Assembly: GCA_026225945.1 (NCBI GenBank)
Contig: JAMJFZ010003656.1
Coordinates: 620,001-684,000 of the forward strand
DNA from: Cricetomys ansorgei
Taxonomy: Eukaryota; Chordata; Mammalia; Rodentia; Nesomyidae
Length of the DNA stretch: 64,000 nt
Direction: 5' to 3'
The notes below the pieces were generated by a model that had not been told where the DNA came from, did no database searches, and saw only the letters and a program-made list of their open reading frames with translations. Below are positions 1-10,937 of this stretch, piece by piece. Each line of letters starts with the position of its first letter. Position 1 is the stretch's first letter. Made by a program: the position numbers and the translations under genes.

Positions 1-96
1 GTAGATCAGGCTGGCCTTGAACTCACAGAGATCCACCTGCCTCTGCCTCCAAGAGTGCTGGGATTAAAGGTGGATTAAACCACCACCCCCTGGCCC
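1..96 (-). mobile_element. B1 SINE fragment
   Basis: Reads as the left part of B1 on the minus strand: the plus strand shows the antisense signatures 'gctggccttgaactcacaga' and 'gtgctgggattaaaggt'. The window edge cuts the element, so its tail is not visible. There is a small internal duplication near 62-80. Confidence 0.93.
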
Positions 97-689
97 AACA
101 TAATAATTTTAACTGGGATTCACTAACTAAATTCCCTTAGATGATGTAAATATAAATTTAATGATAATTATTCTTTTAAAACTCTATATGCTGCATAAAT
201 TATAAAGGCTGTCTTATGTTTTCTATAAAGTTTACCTGGAAACTTACAAGATGTAATGATTTAACAATATGCACGTGCGTAATATTGATTCACTGTGTTA
301 CTCTATGTGTGTGGTTTGGCTTCAACCTCCTTTGATTAAGTTGATGTTACACAATATCTTCTAAGCTAAACAATTACCTTCTTCAGAACTCCAGCTGTGC
401 CTGCTTAAAATAATTACACTTAAACTCATTAAATGTTAATATTCCTTCAAATAAGGAGGATATAGACAAGGTCATTGGACCTTCGCTTGAGTAACCAATC
501 ACTCCTCCCAACTGATTGTATGCAATTTGATCCTAATTATATGAGACCTCAAGGTTTTCTAGGGGTACAGGATAAAAACTAAAAAATGAGGAGAAGGTCC
601 ACGTATGCAGTACTAAAAAGCTGTTATACATACTGAATAAGGAACCCAAACATTGCCTAACATATCCCCTTAGAAACATTTCTTACTGA
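97..689. other. AT-rich stretch, no gene
   Basis: No open frame, splice pattern or repeat that I recognise. One point of note is a 16-mer at 475-490 that recurs exactly at 2685-2700 inside a rearranged hAT fragment. Confidence 0.6.
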
Positions 690-890
690 GGCTGGGGAGA
701 TGGCTCAGCGGTTAAGAGCACCAGCTGCTCTTCCAGAGGACTTGCATTCAGTTCCCAGTACACACATGGCAGCTCACAATGGTCTGTAACTCTAGTTCTG
801 AGGGATCTAGCACCCTCACACAGATATACGTGTAGGTAGAACACACTGATACACATAAAATAAAAATAAATTATTTTTTAAAAAAGAAAA
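690..890 (+). mobile_element. B2 SINE
   Basis: Full-length B2 layout. It opens with 'ggctggggagatggctcag' (tRNA-related head with the pol III A-box region), continues with 'ggcagctcacaatggtctgt', and ends in an A-rich tail with AATAAA-like motifs near 858-890. It is moderately diverged and not a functional tRNA gene. Confidence 0.93.
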
Positions 891-2651
891 CTTTCTCACA
901 TCAAATGATGAATTTATTTGTTACTGTTATATCTTATGGTATTTTTTTTAATCAAGGGAGATTCCTATTTAAAAGTTAAAATGGCTAAATGTAATTACAG
1001 ATGCCTACTTCTCTGAATACTCCCTTCCCCTCACACTTCTTGGTTCTTGTTTACAAAAAAAAAAAAAACAGTCCCCCATTCAAGATCATGGATATCTTTG
1101 AAGCTCTTGCTGAAGTGTAAACTTTCTCTCAGGATCTATAGGACTATTATGGAGTGGTTTAAAAAGGGCTTTAAAATTCTAATTAAAAGTTAACTTAAAA
1201 TCAACAACAAAAGAGGCTAAAATACATGTTCAAAAATACATGTACCGGTAATCTTAATCTGCTACAACATGCTGTGTATAAAGTCCTAAGTTTATAATGG
1301 TCTATTCGTGCTAACAAAATCTGACTTGAGGATGTATGTCTAATCACTTACGTCTTTGCTAACTTTGTTATGGTTTACCTATTTGAAGAAACTGAGTTAC
1401 ATAAGAAAAACTGATATTTTGTAAAAGTACATTAACAGAGGATCAGAAAAACGAAGTGCACAGTCTCCCTATAAACAATATCTATGGTTTAAAGTTATTT
1501 TGTTACTTAAAGATCTTCAATTCAAAATTACAATTTCAAAATCTTAACAAAAATAAAATTACAAAATCCCAATCTTATGAGAATTACTTATTATAAACTG
1601 TTATAGATAATTAAGACATAAAAGTTAATGGTCAGTCACCTTATAAATAATCAAATTTTTTAATGTACTCAAAATTGTATTTTTAAACACATTTGTATCT
1701 CCTATTACAGTCTTCTGTATATGTTATCAAAGTTAAGCCTAAAGCAAGTAACTCAAAACAAGTTTAAAGTAAACTTAAAGTTTGTTTAATGTAAAATAAT
1801 ATCCCAATTAAGTTATATGAAAAAACTGGTCATAAAATTTTAAATACTTGAGTAAAATGGGTTAAATTTATAATACACGTGTATGTCAGGACATCTCTAG
1901 ACCCCAATAGTACCCTTTCCATGAGATGGGACACAGCCCCACCAGAATAAATTACACAGTGGCCTACAGAATAATACAAGAAAATGAGACCTGCCAAAAG
2001 TCTGCTCCTTCTGCCTCCAGCTGTGTGAGCCTTACAAGCTCTAGCTGTTCAGATCAAATTAAAAAAATAAAAGTCCTCTGTATCTATATGGAAGATGAAT
2101 TACTCCTTGTGTCTCATATGACAGGGGGATAGATTCTCTGGCCCACTGGAGGATCTTAGAATCTGTACCCACATCCTAAATGTCTAAACAACAGGGAGGC
2201 AAATAGCAATTACTCTCCCTCAATGTCTCCTGAACTGACATGTGAAAATGCTGTGGACAAGGGAACCTTGTACCTAAGCCTACCGTGGAACTGGTATGGG
2301 ACCTGCATGCTAGTTTAATTGGCCATGCCCTTTACCCTAGCTTTTGATTCTTCCTCTTAACAAAAGCTAATTCCACGGTCCATACTCTAACCTCTTATGC
2401 TCCATGATTAAAGGAGGCTCCCAGATACTATGTCATCAAACTCATAGTTTTGGGTAATTACTCAGACTATCTAAGTGGTATCTTTGGAAACTTTGCTAGA
2501 CAATCCTATAAAAAAATAACTCAATAGAATTCTATTTTATTTTTAAGTTACCAGTTACATGCTAACTGTACCTGATTACTTTTACAGAGGTGTTTGTTCC
2601 TTATGCAGGAGTCTGATGTAACAAACAGATAATTACAGTTACCTCATCCTT
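891..2651. other. AT-rich stretch, no supported gene
   Basis: Low-GC sequence with an A-run at about 1056-1068 and no frame longer than 68 codons. The part from about 1880 to 2651 lies just upstream of retroviral envelope remnants and may be decayed provirus, but I could not match it convincingly. It may hide very old L1 or ERV sequence. Confidence 0.5.
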
Positions 2652-2745
2652 CAGTGGTTCTCAGCCTGTGAGTCATGACCCCTTTTGGACCTTCGCTTGA
2701 AGTTATGAAGTACCAACAAATTACAGTTGGGAGTCACCATGGTCT
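2652..2745 (-). mobile_element. Internally deleted hAT element (URR1-like)
   Basis: Begins with the hAT-type terminus 'cagtggttctcagcctgtg' and ends with the opposite-end block 'gagtcaccatggtc'. The central roughly 130 bp present in the copy at 18222 is missing. The deletion junction carries a filler, 'ttggaccttcgcttga' (2685-2700), that is not URR1 sequence. Confidence 0.65.
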
Positions 2746-2819
2746 AGCCAGTTGTACAATTAACTGTATTTAACCTTACTAAATAAAATTTCTGTTAACT
2801 TTGTTTCTTAATGTTTCCC

Positions 2820-3123
2820 ACAGATTGTCCAGTTATTACCTCCTGACTTCTGGATTTTGCCATCTATCAAGTTGTACTATGGCACCCTAGATGGACCTCC
2901 TCTGAGGCACTCTGCTGCCCGTTCTATATTACCTCTTTTATGTGTGTCCCAAGTGACCTCTGAAGGAGTGATCCAACTCCATCTACTTCAACCCTCTTTT
3001 TACCACTTGGGGCATTATCTTCTGGACTTTGAACTAAAATAGTTGGACTAAAGCCATTTCTAAAGCAATTAACATCTCTGTTCACCAGCTCTCAAAAACC
3101 TTAGATGTAGTTGTACACCTACT
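2820..3123 (+). pseudogene. Possible ERV envelope remnant
   Basis: Short runs of frame resemble the ectodomain of a retroviral transmembrane subunit, but they are broken by stops and frameshifts and no diagnostic motif survives. The call leans on position: clearer envelope remnants lie at 3947-4060 and 4620-5030. It could equally be unrelated old sequence. Confidence 0.3.
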
Positions 3124-3425
3124 GTGGTGGCTCACCAAAGAAGAGACAAGGAGGCACTTTCATAGGTGTAATCCCTTTCAGACCACAAATAGAGGGAACC
3201 ACTATCATGGCAAGCACCATACTGGACAGTGGAACCCCGAGCATCTGAGCTCAGGTGTTTTAATTGATCCAGAACTCCTCAGGTGTTCTACTGATGGCAT
3301 GTGCAGATCATTAGCAATCAAACATCCCCCAAATAAATCCAATACCTGCAAATAATACAAAATGCCAAGACCTAGGCAGCCCTTCACCCAACAGTGCACA
3401 AAACAATTATTTTATACCTAACTAA
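3124..3425. mobile_element. LTR-like repeat (family D, copy 1)
   Basis: Starts at a 'tgtggtggctcacc' boundary and is clearly similar over about 300 bp to 21142-21440, sharing 'gaaccactatcatggcaag' and 'tgccaagacctagg'. A third short piece lies at 33838-33897. The TG start and dispersed copies suggest an LTR. I cannot name the family, and the right boundary is approximate. Confidence 0.6.
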
Positions 3426-3473
3426 ATATAAACTGCTACAACACTTAGAGAAATTTCAAATCAGCTTAACATC

Positions 3474-3948
3474 TGTATTAGTCAAGTTTCTCTAGAGTAG
3501 CCAAAGAATAAATGAATTTATATATATATATATTATTTATTAGAATCACTTATAGGCTATGGTCCAACTAATCCAACAATGTTGGGCTATGAGCTGAAAG
3601 TACAAGAGTTCAGAAGTTGCTCAGTTCACAAGGCTGGATAGCTCAGCTGGTCTTTCAGTAGACACTGGAATCCCAAAAATGTATGCTCTAATGCTAGTGG
3701 AGGATGGACTTGTTAGCAAGGCAAGAGCAGGCAGGAAAGAGAAAATCTTCCTTCTTCTATGTCCTTATATAGACTTCCAGCAGAAGCTGTGGCCCAGATT
3801 AAAGATATGCCTTCCTGCCTCAAGATTTGGACTAGATGTGGATTTACCCACTTCAAACCAAGCCAAAAAAAAAAAAATCTCTAACAGGTGTGTCTTCCAT
3901 TTCTAGATTGTAGTTCATTCCATTGACAACCAAGAATAGCTATCACAA
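3474..3948 (-). mobile_element. Solo LTR-like element (family C)
   Basis: On the plus strand the element runs from TGTATTAGTC to CTATCACA, giving TG...CA ends, and is flanked by the 5-bp direct repeat 'acatc' (3469-3473 and 3949-3953). On the minus strand an AATAAA lies near the 3' end, which sets the orientation. It sits between ERV envelope pieces, so it inserted after them. An embedded (TA)n lies near 3518-3533. Confidence 0.65.
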
Positions 3949-4060
3949 CATCCTTCAGGACCAGCTGAATTCTTTGGCCGTCGCAGTACCCCATGACTAG
4001 ATCTGACTATAGGTAAGATGGGATCTGTGCCCTTCTCCACAAAAGATGCTGCTTCTACAT
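3949..4060 (+). pseudogene. ERV envelope (TM) remnant 1
   Basis: Decayed piece of a gammaretrovirus-type transmembrane envelope subunit. The frame at 3947-3990 resembles the heptad region upstream of the immunosuppressive segment. After a one-base frame change, 4026-4052 encodes Cys-X6-Cys-Cys, the hallmark disulfide motif of gamma-type envelopes, followed by an aromatic pair. At least three in-frame stops and one frameshift make it non-functional. A hAT element interrupts it at 4061. Confidence 0.6.
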
Positions 4061-4288
4061 CAGGGGTTCCTGACCTTCCTAATGATGCGATCCTTTAATA
4101 TACTTCCTCATGTTATGGTAACCCCCCCAACCATAAAATTATTTTCATTGCTACTTCATAACTGTAATTCTGCTACCAGTATGAATTGTAATGTAAATAT
4201 CTGATATGCAGAGGGTCTTAGGCAACCGCTGTGAAAGGGTCATTCAAGCTCCCCCCCGCAATCATGACCCATAGGTCGAGAACCAATA
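4061..4288 (+). mobile_element. hAT-type DNA element (URR1-like)
   Basis: Starts 'caggggttcctgaccttcc' and ends '...gtcgagaacca', the near-inverted termini of this family. The interior has the usual 'gctacttcataactgtaatt' block. It is a nonautonomous element with no transposase frame. It cuts the envelope remnant immediately after the CX6CC motif. Confidence 0.85.
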
Positions 4289-4619
4289 TTGTACACCAAC
4301 AAATCCTAACTGGCTTGAGATGGAGCCCAAAGACACAGGGACCTGACAAAAATTCAACCATAACCCTCCTCCAATGTGTGGGCTCTCAGTTCACTTCCAC
4401 TCTGGCTCCTCCTCCTTTCCTTCTCATTATCTTTGTACTCACACTTCCCTCTGTCTTTTAAATGTTTTCATTATTGAACTTCCCCTTATACCGAAACAAA
4501 AGCTCCCACCTAAGCCTTCCCCAATGGCTCTCACCTTACAACAGCCACTGGCACAACAGCAATAAGGTTAGGGTACAACAAAGCCAGTTAGATTAAGGGA
4601 GACCTGACCTTGGTACAAT
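4289..4619. other. Unassigned sequence between two ERV envelope remnants
   Basis: Holds overlapping short frames of 63-76 codons with a hydrophobic stretch near 4400-4460. This could be residual envelope or provirus sequence, but no motif allows a firm call. Confidence 0.35.
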
Positions 4620-5030
4620 AAAACATAGTCACCCTACTAAATCAAATAGATTCTCTGGCTGCAGTGGCTCACCAACACCTCAGAGGACTTGACTTACTGG
4701 CTGCTGAAAAAAAAAAAACGAGTCATCTGTGCCTTCCTAGGGTAAGAATGCTGTTTTTATATGACCCAAGCCAGCCAAATATGGGAAAATGCTAAGTAAT
4801 TATTTAAAAGAATTAAAAACAGAGAAAGGACAGACAACACTTTCTGGAAAGACACCTGACTGCTCAGGGACCATGCCCCCTTGGCAGGCCCAGCCATTAC
4901 AGTTATACTAACTTTACTCTTAGCTCCCCACCTTTTCAAAAGCTGTTTCCCACTCCAACAAGGACTACAAGCGTTCACCGCCCAGAGGGCCACTGAAAAT
5001 TATCAGTCCCTATCCAACCTGGAAGGGACC
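4620..5030 (+). pseudogene. ERV envelope (TM) remnant 2
   Basis: A second copy of the gammaretrovirus-type transmembrane subunit. One continuous frame (about 4650-4790) covers the heptad end, a Gly-Leu-Asp-Leu-Leu block and the first Cys of the CX6CC motif, with the Cys-Cys pair replaced. After frameshifts, 4881-5030 encodes a hydrophobic membrane anchor and the start of a cytoplasmic tail. An A-run (4707-4718) lies in the frame. It overlaps the same part of the protein as the remnant at 3949-4060, so the two come from different insertions or a duplication. Non-functional. Confidence 0.68.
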
Positions 5031-5439
5031 TCAACATGCCTTTCCACTATTGAGACTGTCACCCTCCTCCAGCAGGAAGAAGCCTCCCCCAAACTACGAT
5101 ACCCTCTTCTTTTCATCCTTCCAGTAATATGTAATAGCCTCAGGTCATGAGGCTGTATTGGGCAATGGCCACTAGCCATAAAGAATTGTTTGGCCCCAGC
5201 CTGTCCATTCTGCTCCACCTGTAGAAACAATATGCCTAGGGATTGAAAACAACCACCCTGCTTCCAATTAAACAACAAAAGAATGGCTGTAACTTCCTGC
5301 TAGCTACATGTATATATACATGTCTCCCAACCCCTCCAAATGTGCTCAACCTTTATCCCACGGAATGTATGTACACACATGTTTATATAGGCTACTTAGT
5401 CTATTTAGCATTGTTAGCATGTGCATATGTCCAGGACTG
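5031..5439. other. Probable 3' flank of ERV remnant, no gene
   Basis: Short frames only. It continues downstream of an envelope cytoplasmic-tail remnant and may include decayed 3' proviral sequence. No LTR boundary, polypurine tract or poly(A) site is clear. Confidence 0.35.
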
Positions 5440-6225
5440 ACACCTGGGATCGGACAATCTATATATGGAAGTCTATCCTTAGAGGCAACTGATTCACCCT
5501 CTCTCAGTAGTCATTGACTCCTGTAGCTTTTCATCTAGGCATAGGATCATGCAGAATTTCCCCTGTCCACATTGGCGTGTCAGCTAGTGTTGTTGTGCTA
5601 GTCTTGTTCAGGCAACTTAATTGCTGAAATTTCATGGATGCATCTTCCCTTTCACGTCTAGGGGAAATGTCTAAAGGACTAGCTATCAACCAGTTTACTG
5701 GGCTTGAGCCTAACTTAGGTTTAGGGGTTGTGTTGCAGATACATCAGTTGGATTGAACACCTCACAGTTATTGATTCTTTGAATTTTTGCCAGCTGTGTA
5801 TTTCTGTAATAGTCCCCATCTGGTGCAAAAAGAAACCTCTTTGACGAGGGGAACACACTATACTTATCTGTGGTTATAAGGATAGGTATGTAGAAAAGTT
5901 AGAAATTATATTGGTTTAGGAAACCAGCAGTAGTAGGTTCTCCTCTTGGGTTTATGATCTTTCCGGCCATGGACAGTTGACTAGGTTTATAGTACCAGGC
6001 ATGAACTATTTCATATTGAACATACCCTGCATCTAATTGGTGATCTATTGGTCACCCCTGAGATATAAGTGCTATTACTATGCCATAGTCACCATTGTGA
6101 CTATCTTGCTAGTCTAGTCATTGCTGTGGTTCATAGGCTTTAGAGCTGGGTAAAACTATCAAGGGCTTCTCTCCCTTGGCAGCTCGCATAGCACCTTCCC
6201 AAACTATGAGAGCCACCCTGTAAAT
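5440..6225 (-). mobile_element. L1 3' UTR (Lx-type), antisense
   Basis: Matches the rodent L1 3' UTR in reverse, with blocks such as 'aatagtccccatctggtgca' and 'gcatagcaccttcccaaac'. Part of it is similar to the antisense copy at 43285-43520. It is noncoding and 5' truncated. Confidence 0.75.
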
Positions 6226-6687
6226 ATCATATGTGCTCAGACCCAGATAGGCCACTGCCTTTGCTGTTTCCTCCTCCATTCAGGACCCCCTAGTTTTGTT
6301 GCCACCTGCCTCAGAAACTCCCTCCTCTCAGGCCGTCTCTCCTCCTTTGAGACTCTTTAAACTGTTGTGCTTGTGTGTCTTACTCTTCTTCTTACATTTA
6401 TCTAATTTTGGTTTTGAACTTTTTATCATAAAAAAAATCTCTTTTGTTATTTCTCCAAGTTTTTCTAATCTTTTTCTCTTTGTCTTTTTCCTGTATAGCA
6501 TTCTTCGCCATTTGCCTTCTTCTTTCTCCTCTCAGGTATTTGACTGTTTCTCCTCTATTTCTCCCCTTTATATGCCTCCTTCCTTTATCCCATCTATTTA
6601 CTATCCTCCCACTAACCATAATTTTGTCATAATGATCCAGAATTTTTTTTTCGTTTTTAATAATACTTTGATTAATAATTTGAGTTT
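6226..6687. other. Pyrimidine-rich stretch, no gene
   Basis: T- and C-rich sequence. A 153-codon frame (6296-6757) runs through it but ends inside a B1, is dominated by Phe, Leu and Ser from the T-rich composition, and resembles no known protein, so it is not called. Confidence 0.6.
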
Positions 6688-6848
6688 TGGCCAGGTGGTG
6701 GTTGTGCATGCCTTTAGTCCCAGCACTCGGGAGGCAGAGGCAGGTGGATCTCTCTGAGTTCAAGGCCAGCCTGGTCTACAGAGTGAGTTCCAGGACAGCC
6801 AGAGTTACAACAGAGAAACTTTGTCTCAAAAATACCAAATAATAATAA
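6688..6848 (+). mobile_element. B1 SINE with perfect target duplication
   Basis: Full-length B1 from 'ggccaggtggtggttgtgca' to 'gtctcaaaaataccaaa' plus a (TAA)n tail. A perfect 15-bp target duplication, 'taataatttgagttt', flanks it (6673-6687 and 6849-6863), so the insertion is intact and fairly young. Confidence 0.97.
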
Positions 6849-6863
6849 TAATAATTTGAGTTT

Positions 6864-8599
6864 CATACAATGTATCAGATAACACCCTCTTTCCATTCCT
6901 CTCTGTTCCACCTTCCACTCCTGTCACCTCAAAAAAAAAAAAAAGAAAAAAAAGTAAGTTGAGCTTGTGTGGCAGGACCATGGACCTTAGGCATCACCAT
7001 GGTCCCTGGAGACAATAGGCCACTCTGACCATGGACATCTACCTGGTCCATACCAGCCCAAGACGAAGCATGACAAAGTTCAATCCGAAGTTGCCAAAAA
7101 CTTTTTTCTTAATGGCTCTAATAATCATTTCTCTTTCTTGGGGCCCCATCTTCCTGATTACTGAGCTTCATCTTCATCAGTCCCAGGATAAGCTCCTAGC
7201 CACATGGGGCATGATAAGCTAAGACTTCAAAAGAGATTTCATATGTGTTAAAACTTTAACAAGCTATATGTTTGTGTTGTTTGAACTTCAACTATGGACA
7301 CTTTTTAATGTGCAGAGTTAAAAATGTTAAAAGTTCAGAGCCAAAATTACCTTGGGCTATTTTAGCCTATTTAATATTCAGCTTTCCTCTGTGTATGACT
7401 TAACATTCTGTGATGGAAACTCCAAAACTACTTAATAAAATTAACTATAGGAACATCTATAACAAATCCAAATTTTCCTAAAACCTATCCTTATCTTCTG
7501 ATACCTTCTCCACAACTTCCGTTAACCTACTTTAAAATACCAAAAGTATTCCTCTTCAGAGTGCCTGTTTTATTATTAAGTCTTCTATTTACCTCACAAC
7601 CTCTTCTTATCAAATTCAATTCAAAACTCTTAATAGACCTCCAGGTGTATACCAGATTATTCCTTAAACAACTGTGTTGATCCTTATATCTGTATGTCTT
7701 TCTCTAGCCCTCCTGCTGACTCAATTTACCTAGGGCACTGTTCAACACACTACACAGAGTTGAATGGTTGATGTCCTTCTGAGGCACAAATGTGGATGCT
7801 AGCCTCTGTCCCAGAGACCATTGCCTGGCTACCTGCTCCAGAAGAGAAGGTCTTGCCCTGATCCTTCATCCCTAGTTTGGGTCTCCTCCTCTACTTGTGT
7901 TTCCTAGAAAAATCTTTCTTCTATTTCTTTTTCTCATGCAAACAAGCAAACAAAAAAAGCTGAACATGTTCATTTATGAGTATTAATTTAAGACATTGAT
8001 CACTCTAGTGGCCAGATCTCACAGCATGCAGAAATCAGGCCATACCTCCTCCTAGAGCTCACAGAACCCTGCTAGGAAGATTAAAACACACAGGTCTTCA
8101 TGAGAGAAATCAAACTCAAGACAAAGGAGACCTAATCACACCTCCCTTGAAGTCCTTGACTACAGGGATGGCAGAGCAGTGCAAACAAACTTTCCTCTCC
8201 CTCTCTCTATCTTCCCACACCCTTTATCTCCCTCTGCAGTCCTTGAACTTGAGTTATGGTAAACCTAATGCCTTTAAGCCACATATCCCACACATCTAAG
8301 CCATATGTTATCCTAGAGTGCTCAGCCCCTGAGGCAATGTTTTAAAAGTTAGCTCTTTTGTTTCTGGGACATTGAAGTGTACATCGCATCTCCAGATCAC
8401 CCCAGGGCCTCCAATAGTCGTGAACAGGTAAATAAAGAATCTATCTCAGTGCCAGCCTATTGAAGCAGATCGCTGTTGCCTGGACACTGCCATGACCACT
8501 GTGTTTTCTCTTTTAACATACAGCATCTCCCCTGACAGGTAATTATGACCCTAAATAATTGTTTAACTTCATAGCACATTTTTGCTAGCTTTGTCAGTT
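6864..8599. other. AT-rich stretch, no supported gene
   Basis: Contains a 63-codon frame (7031-7222) with a hydrophobic segment, and an AATAAA near 8431 below a region that could be an old LTR. Nothing is firm. CT-rich at 8190-8230. Confidence 0.45.
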
Positions 8600-9215
8600 T
8601 TTGTCTTACTGTCATTGGTGATACATAAATACCAACACATGACATATTATATAGTCAAAATGTTAAAAATACAAAACAAAAAATATTTAAAATTACAAGG
8701 CAAAACTAACCTTCAAAGTCAGAAATGTCACAATAGCATCAGATCTCTCAGCAGCAGCACTCAAAGCCAGGACCTCATGGAACAATACATTTCAAGCCCT
8801 GAAAACAAATAACTGTAAACCAAGACTGCTATATCCAGCAAAGCTATTTTAAAACTTGACAGAAAAATAAGGACATTTCAAGGCTAGTACAAACTAAGCC
8901 AGTTCATGACCACCAAACTAATAAAGGAAAAGCTACTTGAAGGAATACTGAACACATAGTAGGAAGAAAGAATTACAATCTCAATTACAAAAGTGGAGAA
9001 AAGAATGTATTTCATGAGGGGAATAGCTAAACAAAGGACAGCTAAGAAGAAATCCATCATGTCCAACACAGTGAATGAACAAACCTTTATACTAATAGAG
9101 TGAGAAAGTAAAGAACACACAATAATTCAAGCAACCAGAAAAACCAACACATTTACAAGAATCATTAAACATTTCTCAATAATATTCATGGAGAGATTCT
9201 TCTCTAGTTGGCATT
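8600..9215 (+). mobile_element. Old L1 fragment (ORF1 3' / inter-ORF)
   Basis: Sense L1 sequence by pattern, including 'ctgctatatccagcaaagct' (8828-8847) followed by A-rich text typical of the ORF1 end and inter-ORF spacer. Highly diverged; boundaries approximate. Confidence 0.5.
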
Positions 9216-9220
9216 CTAAA

Positions 9221-9345
9221 TGCCCCCACATTTCAATGTATATTTCTTTCTCAAGGCTTGGGAAATTTTCTACTATAATTTCATTGAATTGATTTCCTAT
9301 GTCTCAGTTCTTTTCATCCTATGGATTCTTTCTTTTTTCAGACTT
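9221..9345 (-). pseudogene. L1 ORF1 fragment, antisense
   Basis: The reverse complement resembles the central ORF1 segment ('acaaaatcatagaagaaaa'-type text before a 'cttcccaaa'-type block). Compare the sense copy at 31920-31960. Stops are present. It lies opposite in strand to the surrounding L1, so it is a separate insertion or an inverted piece. Confidence 0.45.
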
Positions 9346-9420
9346 TTGGTTATATACCAGAGAGCTTTGGGCTAGGGGCTGAATTTGATACCAAAACCCA
9401 GGTAAAACTAAATATGTAAT

Positions 9421-9642
9421 GGATCTGGAGAGATGGCTCAGTGCTAAATAGCAATTGTTGCTCTTCCAGAGGAGCCAGGCTCAATTCCCAGCACCCACAT
9501 GGCAGATAGCAACTGTCTGTAGCTCCAGTTCCAGGGATCCAACACTTTGTTCTGCCTTCTGTGTTCACTGAATGTGGTGCGCATCCATACATGCAGGTAA
9601 AACACCCCATATACATGAAATTCATTAATTTAAAAAAAAGAT
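9421..9642 (+). mobile_element. B2 SINE
   Basis: Starts 'ggatctggagagatggctca', contains 'cagcacccacatggcagat' and ends in an A-rich tail at 9630-9642. Confidence 0.93.
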
Positions 9643-9790
9643 GAGTGAGGCGACACATGTTATAATCTCATCACTGAAGAGGCAGAGACAGGCAGATCCC
9701 CTGAGTTCTGTTCCCAGCACCCATGTTGGGCAGTTCACAACTGCCTGGAACTCCAGCTGCAGTATATCTGATGCCCTCTTTCATGGGTAC

Positions 9791-9833
<43 letters not shown>
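9643..9833 (+). mobile_element. B1-B2 chimeric SINE
   Basis: The left about 55 bp (to 'gaggcagagacaggcagatc') reads as B1. From about 9702 the text switches to B2 ('ttcccagcacccatgttggg', 'cacaactgcctggaactcc') and ends in a CA tract. It may be a template-switch product or two adjoining truncated copies. Confidence 0.55.
9794..9830. repeat. (CA)n microsatellite
   Basis: 37 bp of uninterrupted CA repeat at the 3' end of the chimeric SINE, a usual place for microsatellite birth. Probably length-polymorphic. Confidence 0.97.
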
Positions 9834-9997
9834 GACATCAATCAACCAAAAACAAAATGAATCTTTTTTAAGGATTAGTGGTACTTAAGGAATGACACCC
9901 ACATGCATGTACATGCATATGCATCTGCATACACATTTACCTATACATACACCCATGCACACATACACAAACAAAAATCTTTAAGTTTATTTTCTTT

Positions 9998-10227
9998 TCT
10001 TTAAGACTTACTGATTTGGGGGGGTTTATGTGTATGATTGTAGTGCCTGCATGGATGGATGGATGTGTACCACAGCCTGGTGCTCTTGGAGACCAGATGA
10101 GAGCTTCAGATCTGTTGGAACTGGAGTTACAGGAAGTCATGAGTCACTGTGGGTGCTGGGAATTGAAACCCAGTCCTCTGCAAGAGCAACAAGTGCTCTT
10201 AACTGCTGAGACATCTCTCCAGCCCCC
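9998..10227 (-). mobile_element. B2 SINE
   Basis: Antisense B2: 'gtcactgtgggtgctgggaa' followed by the reverse of the tRNA-like head, 'gagacatctctccagcccc'. The A-tail region is at the left. Confidence 0.92.
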
Positions 10228-10729
10228 AAAACTTAAGTTTAAATTGATGCAAGTCACCAATAAGGAGACATAGACTGGCTGACTGAATTGAAAAACTAGA
10301 CACGATATCTGTTGCCTCCAAAAACCACAGCATATTAGCTAAGACATACACAGATAGAGAGTTAAGAATGGATGACAATCTGTCATTCAAACAGAAACCA
10401 AGAACAAGCTGACACAACTATTTTGATGCTGAAGTATATTTCCAACCAAAATCAGAAGCGCTAAAGAAGACCACTTCTGTTAGTAAAGGGAATGATTTGC
10501 AAGAAGATATAATAATTGTAAGTATGTGTGCACCAAAAGCTGTAGTTTTGAATTTAATAAAACAAACACAAAAAGACATGAAATATCAGGTGGTTCCTGA
10601 TACAGTAATAATGTGAAAGTTTAGTATTCTATTCTCATCCCACAACAAATCATCTAAGTTAAAATTCAACAAAGAATCCCAATAGTTAACCTACACCATA
10701 GATATAATTGACTTAAAAGATATATGCAG

Positions 10730-10937
10730 GGGGCTGGAGAGATGGCTCAGTGATTAAGAGCACTAGCTCTTCTTCCAGAGGACCTGGGTTCAATTCTCAA
10801 CACCCACATTGGCAGCTCACAGCTGTCTGTAATGCCTGTTACAAGGGATTTGACACGATCATAAAGACATATATATAGGCAAAACATCAATTTACATACA
10901 AAAGAAAATAAATTTTTTAAATATTTTTAAAAGAAAA
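10730..10937 (+). mobile_element. B2 SINE inserted in L1
   Basis: 'ggctggagagatggctcagt' head and A-rich tail. Flanked by a 13-bp duplication with one mismatch (10717-10729 and 10938-10950). Confidence 0.94.

Noticed and set aside
3949..5030. Functional captured envelope (syncytin-like) gene
   Set aside because: Stops, frameshifts and insertions break every part; no intact frame exists.
6296..6757. 153-codon plus frame
   Set aside because: It is T-rich low-complexity sequence that runs into a B1 SINE; the amino acid bias follows base composition.
10730..10937. tRNA gene in the B2 head
   Set aside because: The tRNA-like start with A and B box remnants belongs to a SINE followed by an A-rich tail; there is no cloverleaf or acceptor end. 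The same applies to the other B2, B3, B4 and ID-like copies.
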